A stretch of 64,000 bases of DNA from Tilletiopsis washingtonensis (taxonomy: Eukaryota; Basidiomycota; Exobasidiomycetes; Entylomatales), in NCBI RefSeq assembly GCF_003144115.1, contig NW_020312012.1, positions 466,286 to 530,285 on the forward strand, read 5' to 3'. A model generated the notes under the pieces. That model searched no databases. It saw nothing but the letters and a program-made list of their open reading frames with translations, and was not told the DNA's origin. This document shows positions 19,818 through 30,307 of the stretch, piece by piece (the first letter of the stretch is position 1; each line of letters opens with the position of its first letter). The translations under genes were made by a program, and so were the position numbers.

Positions 19818-22800
19818 ATGCTTGCGTCTCTGCTGCGCCGCTCCGCACGCCCCTCGCTGTCCTCTGTCCACACCCGCCTCGCCGCCCGCGCACCTGCCGC
19901 CGCGCTGCCGCGAGCCTCGTTCACCATGTCCGCGCCGCCTGCCGCGCCCGCCCCGGGGCCCGGCGCCGAGGCCCTGCCGCTCGGCCCCGACGGCCAGCCC
20001 ATGACCAAGTCGGCCGCAAAGCGCGCCGCAAAGGAGGCCGAGCGTGCGGCGCAGAAGGCGGCCAAGCAGAACATGAAGGAGCAGAAGGAGAGCGCCGCCG
20101 CCGACAAGCCGGCCGAGCCGAAGCGCGCAAAGGCCAAGAAGGAGAAGAAGCCCGAGATCGAGTGGGTGAACAACACCAAGCCGGGCGAGAAGAAGGGTGA
20201 GTGTGGCTTGCATGCCCTGCTGGTGAGTAGCTGGGAGCTGACGTCCGGGTGCAGACCTCTCGGGTCCGATGGAGAACGGCTACAACCCGGACCACGTCGA
20301 GCAGTCGTGGTACGAGTGGTGGGAGGCGTCGGGCTTCTACACGCCCAAGGAGCCCACCGATGCCGACCCGTACGACCTGGACCGCACCTTCGTCATCCCG
20401 GCGCCGCCGCCGAACGTGACGGGCGCGCTGCACATCGGGCACGCGCTCACCATCTCGATCCAGGACACGCTCGTGCGCTGGTACCGCATGCGTGGCTGGC
20501 GTGTGCTCTTCAACCCGGGCTACGACCACGCCTCGATCAGCACGCAGGCCGTCGTGGAGAAGCGCCTGATGAAGCTCGAGGGCAAGACGCGCCACCAGTA
20601 CGGCCGTGAAGAGTTCCTGCGCCGCGTGTACGACTGGTCGCAGGAGTACAAGAAGCGCATCGGCGGCCAGACGCGGCGTCTCGGCGCCTCGTACGACTTT
20701 ACGCGCGAGGCCTACACCATGGACGCCACGCGCTCGCGCGCCGTCAACGAGGCCTTCTGCCGCCTGCACGAGCAAGGTGTCATCTACCGTGCCTCGCGCC
20801 TCGTCAACTGGTGCTGCCGCCTCAACACGACGCTCTCGACGCTCGAGGTCGAGCAGAAGACGCTGCCCGGCCGCACGCTTCTCCAGGTGCCCGGCTACGA
20901 CGAGAAGGAGCGCGTCGAGTTCGGCGTCATTGTCAGCTTTGCGTACCCCGTCTCGGGCTCGGAGAGCGACGAGCGCCTCATCGTCGCGACGACGCGTGTC
21001 GAGACGATGCTGGGCGACTCGGCCGTCGCCGTGCACCCCAAGGACCCGCGCTACACGCACCTGCACGGCAAGACGCTCGACCACCCCTTCCTGCCCGGGC
21101 GCAAGATCCCCATCGTCACCGACAGCATCGCCGTCGACATGGAGTTCGGCACGGGTGCCGTCAAGATCACGCCGGCGCACGACCCCAACGACTACGAGGT
21201 CGGCAAGCGCCACTCGCTCGAGTTCATCAACATCCTCAACGACGACGGCACGCTCAACGAGAACGCGGGCGAGTTCAAGGGCATGAAGCGCTTCCACGCG
21301 CGCCGCGCCGTCATCGAGGCGCTCAAGGCCAAGGGCCTGTACGTCGAGACGAAGGACAACCCGATGACGGTGCCCGTGTGCTCGCGCTCGGGCGACATCG
21401 TCGAGCCGCTCATCAAGCCGCAGTGGTGGGTGAGCTGCAAGCCGCTGGCGGACGCGGCCGTCGAGGCCGTCAACAGCCAGAACATGGTCATTGTGCCCGA
21501 CTCGAGCCGCCGCGAGTTCTTCCGCTGGATGGACATCATCCAGGACTGGTGCATCTCGCGCCAGCTGTGGTGGGGCCACCGCTGCCCGGCCTACTTTGTC
21601 AACATCGAGGGCAAGGAGCAGGACGAGAACGACGCGACGCAGTGGGTCGTCGGGCGCACCGAGGAGGAGGCGCACGAGCGTGCCGCCAAGCTGGCCGGCG
21701 GCGCCAAGTACACGCTGCGGCAGGACGAGGACGTGCTCGACACGTGGTTCTCGTCGGGCCTGTGGCCCTTCAGCATCATGGGCTGGCCAGAGCAGACGCC
21801 CGACCTCAAGCACTTCTACCCCAACGCCATGCTCGAGACGGGCTGGGACATTCTCTTCTTCTGGGTCGCGCGCATGGTCATGCTCGGCGTGCACTTCACG
21901 GGCAAGATCCCCTTCAAGGAGGTCTTCTGCCACGCCATGGTGCGCGACGCCCACGGCCGCAAGATGAGCAAGTCGCTCGGCAACGTCATCGACCCGCTCG
22001 ACGTCATCTCGGGCGCCACGCTCGAGGCGCTGCACGAGCAGCTGCGGCAGGGCAACCTCGAGGAGAAGGAGGTCATCAAGGCCACGCAGGGCCAGAAGAA
22101 GGACTTTCCCAAGGGCATCCCGCAGTGCGGCACCGACGCGCTGCGCTTCGCCCTCTGCAACTTCACCGCCGCGGGCCGCGACATCAACCTCGAGATCCAG
22201 CGCGTCGAGGGCTACCGCAAGTTCTGCAACAAGCTCTGGAACGCCACCAAGTTCGCGCTGATGAAGCTCGAGGGCGACTTTGCGCCGGCCGACGAGGAGC
22301 ACGTCTCGGGCAAGGAGTGCGCCGCCGAGCGCTGGATCCTGTTCCGCCTCAACGAGGCCGTGCGCACCGTCAACGAGGCGCTCGAGGCGCGCAACTTCAT
22401 GGCCGCCACGACTGCCGCGTACAACTTCTGGCTGTACGAGCTGTGCGACGTGTACATCGAGGCCATCAAGCCCATCGCCGACCCGGTGGCGGAGGACCAG
22501 GCGGCGCGGCGCTCGGCGCAGGAGACGCTCTACACGTGTCTCGAGGCCGGCATGCGTCTGCTGCACCCCTTCATGCCCTACGTCACCGAGGAGCTCTGGC
22601 AGCGCCTGCCGCGGCGCAAGAGCCACACGGCGCCGTCCATCTCCATCGCGCCCTTCCCCGAGGTGCTTGACGCGCGGAATCAGGCCTCGGCCGCGCACGA
22701 CTTCGACAACGTCATGGCTGCCGTGCGCTCCGTGCGCGCTCTTGCCTCGGACTACGGCCTGGCCACCGGCATCCAGGGTGAGTGCTGATTCCGCATCGTG

Positions 22801-23233
22801 CCGATGGCTCGTCGCTGACATCCAGCTCTGCTCAGCCTACCTCGAGACGTCGGACGCGCAGACCGCCGAGCTGCTGCGCTCGCAGCAGCTCATCATCGTG
22901 ACGCTCATCAAGGGCTGCACGTCGGTCGAGGTCGTCTCTGCGTCGGAGGTGCCGCAGGGCTGCGCCGTCGCGTCGCTGCCGTCGGCACGGACAAACGCGC
23001 ACGTGCTCGTCAAGGGCAAGGTCGACATTGACTCTGAGCTGAGCAAGCTCATGGCCAAGGTCGAGCTCAACGGCGCCGCGCTGGCCAAGATCGAGACGCA
23101 GCGCTCGAGCGCCGACTGGGAGAAGACGCCCGCCGAGGTGCAGCAGGCCGCACTGGAGCGCGAGCAGAACCTCGAGGCCGAGAAGCAGGCGCTCCTCGCC
23201 GCAAAGGCCACCTTCGAGTCGCTGCGCGGCTAG
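19818..23233 (+). CDS. VAS1: Valyl-tRNA synthetase, dual cytosolic/mitochondrial
   Basis: Three exons (19818-20196, 20255-22777, 22836-23233) encode 1099 residues of a class I aminoacyl-tRNA synthetase that charges tRNA-Val. The Rossmann signatures are PNVTGALHIGHAL (HIGH, His186) and RKMSKSLGN (KMSKS, Lys696). Between them lies the editing domain (TTRVETMLGDSAVAVHP, GTGAVKITPAHDPNDYE), after them the anticodon-binding domain, and the last 65 residues form the ValRS C-terminal coiled-coil arm. The first ATG gives MLASLLRRSARPSLSSVHTR, a clear mitochondrial presequence, in poor context (TGC before ATG); a second in-frame ATG at 19926 lies in strong context (ACC ATG) and gives MSAPPAAPAP. This is the arrangement by which yeast VAS1 makes both enzymes from one gene. 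A Lys/Ala-rich extension of about 80 residues precedes the catalytic core. Confidence 0.97.
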
Positions 23234-23535
23234 AGGCGGCGTCCTCGTCACCATAGAGAGTTAGAGAGGGGCGCGGCACGCCCACCACACCCAAAATACG
23301 ATCGCTTCACCGCTTCTCAGTGTCCGTCAGATTGCTGCGGAACCGTGTGCGCGCGCCGCACGCTGAGCATGACGTCTAAAGTAGAAGATGAGGAGGGTAT
23401 GGTAGGGGACATGCAGGGGCGAGAGAGCGGGCGCGATCTGCCGGCACCGGGCTGCGGGGCCAGGCCGCGCTGCGCTCGTACGCATCGATAGGACGGCAGA
23501 GGAGCCGGAGCCGGGGCCCGCTCAGAGCGGAAGCT
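23234..23535. other. Short convergent 3' region
   Basis: The 302 bp between the VAS1 and dynein light intermediate chain stop codons must hold both 3' UTRs. Nothing else is recognised. Confidence 0.6.
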
Positions 23536-26090
23536 CTAGCTGTCCGGCGCGCGGCTGCCCGAACTCGGGGCACCGCCTCGCTCGGACGAGGGTGCGTGGC
23601 TGCGACGCTCTCCGCTGCGTGCGGAGCGCGAGATCGAAGGAGAGCTGCTCGGCGTCTTCTCCTTGTTGAGCACTGAGGCACAGCTGATGTCAGTCATGCG
23701 TCAGCGCGCCACCCTTGCGAGGAACTCACAGCTCTGGAAGAAAGAGTGCAGCACTTCCGACTGCTTCACGCCACCCGGGCTGCTCGCGCCCGGGGACGAG
23801 CCGAGCAAAGGACTGGTCGGCTTCGACGAGACAGAGTCGCGCGTCGAGTCCTGATGCAGGGTGGCGGTCAGCGGGCAAACGAGGCGCAGCGCAGCGCAGA
23901 AGCAGGGCTCACCCTCCGACTCGTTCGTGGCGGCTTGACCGTAGCCTCCGAATCCGGCGTGTCTCTGTCCTGCATCGCCCGCTCCACGCCCGGCAGGCTG
24001 AGGCTGACGCTGCGCATCGGACCGACGACTGAGGGTGTGCCTCCTCCTCCCCCGCCGCCGCCGCTCGTGAGACGAGCAAGGCGGCTCTGCGTGTCTGGGT
24101 CCTTTTGCAGCGTTGCGAAGTGCTGTGCCAGGAAGGCTTGCTCGTCTGGCTCCTTGACCCGCGAGGAATTCGGATTTGGCGCCTGTGCTCGGGACGTGAG
24201 CGGATGCGCAGCAAACGCAAATCGAATGACTCACCGGTGCGGCCTTCCACCCAGCAACGAGATCCTCATACAAGCGCACAGCGCTTAGCACACCAGCATC
24301 GGCAGCGGCAGCAGCCTGTCCACGATCCTGCTGCCGCGCCTCATCCTCCAGCTCCGGCGCACCCTTCGCAAGTCCTCGCTCACGCCGCACGCGCTCCGTC
24401 AGCACGTCGCACTCCCAGCCCGCGGACACGGGCGCGCATGCATAGCCGTCACGCAGCGCGTGAATCTTGCCCCAGCTGTCCCAGCCGCTCGGCACGATGA
24501 GAATGTCGCGCTCGACGGTCGAGGCGCGATGCAGAAACGGAAAGCGCGTCGAGAGCGCCGTGCCGCCACCGGCCACGGGGCCCTCTGATGGCGCACCGTT
24601 CGGTGCAGCGGCAGCTTCTGTCCCAGAGGAAGCGATACGGCTGGCCGGCGCAGGCGTGAAGAGGCGGTGCAGAACGTACGACCGCAGCACATCGAAAGTC
24701 TGTGGCCGGCTCTGTGCCGTGTAGAAGAGCGCGGCACCGTCTGTGGAAAAGCCGGAGATCAGTATACGCGAGAACGTCTGAGCGATCGGCCTGCAGCTTA
24801 CACTTGATGCAGATGGTGCGCAGCATCTGCTGTATTTGGTCAAACTGCTCCTCCTTCAGCTCGCGGTCCTTCTCCAGCCGCGAGATCTGATCAGCCTGTC
24901 GCACGCAGGGTGTCAGCAGTCCCCTGGCCACGAGCGGCGCCCACGGCAGGGCGTACCTTGGTGCAGACGACAACGATTGACACGCCGAGGTTGTGCTGCA
25001 GCACGTCGTCTCCCAGCGGCAGGTTCACGTCGACCAGGCCTGCAGCCGACGCTGGCAGCAGCGTGGGCGCAGTCGCGGCGCCATCTGGCGTCTGCACACC
25101 GAATCCTGCTGTCGCAGCAGGCGCTACCGGCTCGACGTATGCCCTAATGTACGTCTCCACTGCGAGTGTATGCGTGAGATCGGACAGCCAGAGCCTGGGC
25201 CGTTCGGCTCAGCCGACTCTTTCGTCTGCGACTCACAGCCTTCTTGCAGCTCGCGCGCAAACTCTTGCTCCCGGCCCCACTTGGCTTCCTTCTGCGTCTC
25301 CGGCACGCCGAGCGCCTCTCGTGTCGTCTGCCCCACGATGTCAAGCCATGTCAAGAGCTGATCGAGGAAAGCTGAAGGGTTGCTCCAGTCCAGCACGAGC
25401 AACCAGAGAGTGCTGCGCAGCGCGTCGGCCTTGGCTGATGGGCCGGCCGAGGAGGACGCCAGCTGCGGCGGCTGCAGAGCTAGGGGCAGCAGCGAGACGT
25501 GCAGCGGGTGCGACGAGGGCACTTGGTACACGCCAACGCGCGCCAGTGTGTCTGAGGAGACTCGAGTCAGCTTGAACGTAGGAGCAGCGCATCGGCACGA
25601 TTTCAAGGGCGCCGAATCACCTTCGCCGTCGTCATCCCGAACGTCCCAGTAGGCATAGCCCAGCCCCAGATCTCTTACTTCAGGCGTCGCCGAGACGCCG
25701 TTCACGTGCCCGTTCATGTTGGTAGAAGAGCTGCTGCTGGGCATAGTCGCAGCGACAGAGGGTCCGGCGCTCGTGGTGCTGCCGCTGGCCAGGCCGGCAA
25801 GAAGCGTCGACTTGCCAGTGCCCGTCTCGCCTGTGTGGCCGCGTGAGCATGCGAACAGCGCAAGGCCAGCACGATGCACGACACTCACCGAGCATCACGA
25901 CATTGCGCACCGGTGCGGCACGGCTGCCGTGCACGCTGGCGAGAATGCTGGACCAGAGTTGCGCATCGTCCTCGCCCGGCGCTGCGGTGCCGTTGGGCGC
26001 AGCGGGCGTGGCTGGTGGCTGCAGCGCATCGCCGGCGCCGTTGGAGCCGGCGGCGGCGTCGTGCGGCAGTGCGCTGCGCTCAGACAGCAT
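23536..26090 (-). CDS. Cytoplasmic dynein light intermediate chain
   Basis: Eight exons (26090-25889, 25830-25237, 25159-24957, 24895-24802, 24740-24235, 24182-23913, 23850-23730, 23672-23536) splice in phase to 708 residues. The Ras-like domain opens with the P-loop GETGTGKSTLL (split by intron 1), then GLGYAYWDV and the LWLLVLDWSNPSAFLDQL strand, GVSIVVVCTKADQI as the nucleotide-base motif, and IQQMLRTICIKYGAALFYT. These are the light-intermediate-chain signatures; the chain links the dynein heavy chain to cargo adaptors. The C-terminal half has the HFATLQKDP and LHSFFQSLLNKEK segments used for adaptor contact. Poly-Gly and Ser-rich linkers are disordered. Start is the first ATG (MLSERSALPHD). 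The gene is divergent from ADA3. Confidence 0.93.
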
Positions 26091-26679
26091 GTGCGGCACG
26101 CGCGAATAGAGGAGTGTGGTAGACGGAGCGAGAGGAGGGAACGAGCGGCGTTGGGCCGCGCTTGTGCGTGTTGGACGGAGGAGGCGCGAGCGAAGCGGCG
26201 GCCGTGCGCATTACAATACGGGCGGTCCCACGGTCGCCATCTTGTATTGTGCTCTCACGTGCACGCTACCGCCGATTACAACGCGCGCCGCCCGCCCCCC
26301 ACAACATCGCGCGCCGGCAGGAGAGGAGAGGCGCCGTGCGACCTGGACGCCGAGTCGACGAGCTTCCTCTCCGCCATACCCCTACCTCCACTCCGCCCCG
26401 GAGGCACGCCGCTGTCCTCAGCCGCCTCTCTGCCGCCCTCGCACGGCGCTGCGCACGTCGCACTCCTCGCGCGCTCACTGCCGTCCGGCTCCGCCTGCTG
26501 CGGCACTGTCCGGGCTCGGAGCGCGTCGCGTCGCACGACCACACGGCGCCCGTGCCGCGTCCTCTCCACCACTCCTGTGCCGCACCTGAGCAGCGTCACG
26601 TCGTCTCCGTGCTGCACGTCCAGTCTCCGGGTGGTGTAGAGCTGCAGACGCCGCGAGCGCAGGCTGCTCGAGCCGTGGC
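26091..26679. promoter_or_regulatory. Divergent promoter of the dynein LIC and ADA3 genes
   Basis: 589 bp between two start codons, holding both promoters and 5' UTRs. Pyrimidine-rich tracts precede the ADA3 start. No specific binding site can be named. Confidence 0.45.
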
Positions 26680-29549
26680 ATGCCGCGCGGCAGTCCTGCG
26701 GTCGCGTCTGCCCTGGCGTCCACCTCCTCCTCGAGCGCCATGCCGTCCGCGGGGGCTGCAGCGGCTGCACCTGCGCCAGGCTTTCCCTTTCTTCCGCGCG
26801 CGCTCGCCGGCACGGGCAGCGGCAGCGGCGCGGGTAGCAGCAGCAGCTCCAGTGCGGCGCACGGCAGCCATGTGCGCCGTGCAGCCTCGCCGCGAGCGTC
26901 CGGCTCGAACTCGCATGGCGCTGCAGGCCTGGCTCGCTCTCCGTCGCCGCCTGCGCCTCGCTCGCCGCCACCAGCGACGCCATCGAGCTTGCTGCAGTCT
27001 ACGTCAAACGACGTCATGCCGTCGCTGAACATGCTCGGCAAGCTGAGCACGACACTGTCGCGCATGCGAAGCGAGACGCGCCAACGTGCCCAGCGTCTCG
27101 ATGCCGACTTGCAAGACGACCTGGCTGGCCGCCCGCTTCGCAGCAGTGGCATGCAGACGCGTGCTCGCAGCGGCAGTGCCGTCAGTCCTGGTCCGCGCTC
27201 GACCTCTATCTCGGCAGCTGCCGGTGGGTCGGGGCACAAGTTCCGCATCAAGCGTGATCCCTCGCTCTCGGCCTCGCTGTTGCCCGACGGAGATGGACGC
27301 GCCGCCTCGAGTGGCCCGATTGCTGAGAACGACTTTGGCGCCTCGCCGGCACGGCCGCCGCCAGCGCGCACATACTCTGGGGTTGCGCGCCGGAAACGCA
27401 AGCGCGAGAGCGGCACGGGTGCCGGAAGCAGCAGCGAAGACGAGCCGCTGAGGGCACAGCAGCCGGTCGAAGCGCGCACGAATGGATCTGGCGCGGCAGA
27501 GGGCAAGGGCGACGGGAAGCTGGGCATCAGGTTGAAAACGAACATTGTGCTGCCGCGAAAGCCAAGGGTGAGTGCGCACACATACAGGGAGGAGGCGGTA
27601 GGGCAGGTGCGATCCGTGTAGTGCACAGCGCTGGCTTGTGTGCGCATACATGCTGTCATTGCGAGACCGCACAGGCTTGAGCTTGCTCGCCTGCGGCTGC
27701 GCTCGAGACGCGGTGTCTCCACTCGCCTGGACGTAGGACTGACGCGCGCTTCGTCTCCAGCGCAACTCCGATCACCCGCTGTCCAGTCTCGCCCTGTCCG
27801 GTCCCGGCGCGCCAGACGGGCCTCCACCCGCCGGCTGGGAGCTGCCGCCGCGGCACTTCTCCGTGCCCGAGCTGCGTTCTGCGCGTCCGCCGCCTGCACA
27901 CGCGACGCACCCGCTGCAAGTGACGCAGGACTTCTCGTCGCAGGACTGGAAGGAGCGTGAGCGCGAGCGCGATCGCCTCGATGCCTTGGCCGGCGCTTCT
28001 TCCGGCTCAGGACAAAACACTGCGCTGGGCCGCGCCAGAGACAAGAAGGGCGAGCAGACGCCGCATCACGTCTTTCAGCACTACACGGACACCTGGTTCC
28101 GTACGCTGACTGAGGATGATCTGGCTTGGCTGAGCGCGAAAGTGAGTGGAGCGGCGTGCAACCAGCGCATAGGATTGAAGAGTCCGCTCGAAGCCCTCGC
28201 CCTCTCTCGAAAGCTCTCTGACCCGCGTCCTCGCAGCGCGACGACTCAGATCTGTTCCAGATTCCGCCGCTTGGACGACACTACAGCGAGCAGTGGGCTG
28301 CCGAGGACGCCGACTTCTTCGGCATCAGCAGCGCCGAGGCCGCGCATGCAGCTGGCCTGAATGGTCTCGCTGGCGGCAGCGCCGGCACGCCAGCTCAGCG
28401 CCTCGCTCTGCCGCCCGCTGCGCCTTTCGACCCGCGGACGATGCGCGACGAGCACGCCAGCGGCGCCTCTCGAGAAGACGCCCGCGGCGGGCCGCTGACA
28501 GAACGACTGCTGTCTGCACTGTTGCCCGTGCCGCCTGGCGGCAGCAGCGCAAGCTTGCCGCTGCCGAATGGCTCGGCGTTCGCCTCTGGGTCACGCCCCG
28601 GCACTGCGCCGCCGAGCCAGAACGGTGCCGCATCGCAACCCAACGGCCGCTCGCCTTACGTGCCTGGCACGCCGAACGGGCACTCGGAGCGCAGGGAACC
28701 GATCGTGCCGCCTCGTGTGCAGGACATGCGGACGTTCGAGGAGCGATTGCGAGGCGAGCTGCGCATTCTGGATGTCGTGGGCGACGAGCCGGTGAGTGTG
28801 CTCTGGCAGGGCGAGTAATGCGAGCTGCTTGCTAAGCGTTTCGCCTTCCTCTTCTAGACGGACTGGTCGACGCGCCAGGACGACGAGATCTCCGCCATGC
28901 TTCGCACCGTGCAGCACGAGCTGCGCACGCAGATCGACGTCAACGCCGCGCGCAAGGAGCGCCTGTATGCCATCGCGACGGACCGCATGGCGTATCAGGA
29001 CTACATGTCGTGCATGACGTCGGTCGAGAAGGAGATCGAGATGTGCGTCGCCTGCCGAGCCAGCCCCTTTTGACACATGCTCATCTTCTGTCCCGGCGCA
29101 GCGGCTGGAACAAGCGTCAGGCGGCCATCAAGCGCAGCCTCGCGCCCAAGAAGAAGAAAGGCGGCTCTGCAGCGGCGGCCGCGGCGGCGGCTGCCGCTGC
29201 TGCCAGCACTTCGAACGGCCATGCCAGCGGCACAAGCCAAGGCGCCGCTGGCACGAGCTCTGGCGACGGCGCTGCAGCTGTGGGCACGCCTGGCGGGCCC
29301 GGCGGCGCCTCAATACCCGGCGCATCGACGTCTCTGCCGGGCCCGGCGCCGCCGCAATTCTCCGACAGCCTCATCGCTGCGCTCAAGAGCCGCGAGCAGC
29401 TGCAGCGCGCCTTCATGCCCATGTTCACGGCGCAGCCGCACGCCTGGCGCACGCCGCGCCCCGACGAGAGCGTCTTTGCCGACCTGCCGAGCGAGCAAGA
29501 GCCGCATCGCGCTGCGCCCCATCCCGCCTCCCAGCCGCCGCCTGAGTAG
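26680..29549 (+). CDS. ADA3: SAGA/ADA histone acetyltransferase adaptor Ada3
   Basis: Five exons (26680-27567, 27761-28141, 28237-28791, 28858-29042, 29102-29549) give 818 residues. The N-terminal ~280 residues are Ser/Ala/Pro-rich and basic. The central block HHVFQHYTDTWFRTLTEDDL, followed by DDSDLFQIPPLGRHYSEQW, and the C-terminal block DWSTRQDDEISAMLRTVQHE, with INAARKERLYAI-like helices and a final WNKRQAAIKRSL, are the two conserved regions of Ada3 (yeast Ngg1). Ada3 bridges Ada2 to Gcn5 in the acetyltransferase module of SAGA. A 13-residue alanine run and a Gly/Ser tail (from about 690) are low-complexity. Start at MPRGSPAVASAL is the first ATG in frame; the weakly conserved N-terminus leaves it uncertain. 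Confidence 0.92.
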
Positions 29550-30307
29550 CACCTCAGCTGTGCGCCCCTCCGCAGTCTGGCGTCGCCGGCCGCCCCTCCT
29601 CGCGCGCCTCTGCGCCATGTGTACTCTGCCCGCGCAACCTGCTCCACCTTGCAACCCTCTTAACGTGACCCCTCCTCGCATGTCCTGTCAGCTGTCTCCC
29701 GGCCTGCACACTCTCGAACCCATCCTTTGCTCGCCCCCTTGCGCGATCCTGCGGCGCCTGCACCTCTCCGCAGCCGCTCGCTACTCGCACACAGGCGCAC
29801 AGACTCGCAGAGGTCCAGGACTGCTGCATGCATCAACTAGCTGAGGGCGTGAGGGGAACAGGGGGGGCGGATCGAGTGGGTCGTAGAGGCGACGCGCTGC
29901 AGGGACGCGGCGGCATAGGAGAACAGATCGCCTCGTGGAGTCGTAGAGCGTGAGGTCGTGTGGCGCCGTGAGGGCGACGCCTGAGGTGTGAGCGGCGCGC
30001 GCTCGATGGGCGTTCGTGGAGAGGCGTGTGGAGGAATGAGACACGGGCGGAGCGGTGCAGATGAGGAACTCGGGGAGCTCGTAGAGACTTGGGATGGGGT
30101 TGTTGCGTTTGTAGATGGAGGATGGAGATGGCGGCCGCAGGCGCACGCACGGGAAGATAGACGGAGCTGAGCGTGGATGGCAGCTTCAGCCAGCACATCG
30201 CGCCAGACCGCACAGCTGAGGTCGGTATCGTAGACGGGTATTGAGTCGCCGCGAGTGCGGTTGAGGCAGTCGCAGACGAAGAGGCCGAGAAACAACAGAC
30301 AGGCGCA
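29550..30307. other. Convergent 3' region of ADA3 and the GCK kinase
   Basis: About 760 bp between two facing stop codons, C/T-rich on the left. No coding frame or RNA gene is supported; it should hold two 3' UTRs. Confidence 0.55.

Noticed and set aside
19921-22821. Minus-strand frame of about 966 codons opposite VAS1
   Set aside because: Exact antisense of a conserved valyl-tRNA synthetase exon; composition is Val/Arg/Leu-rich noise.
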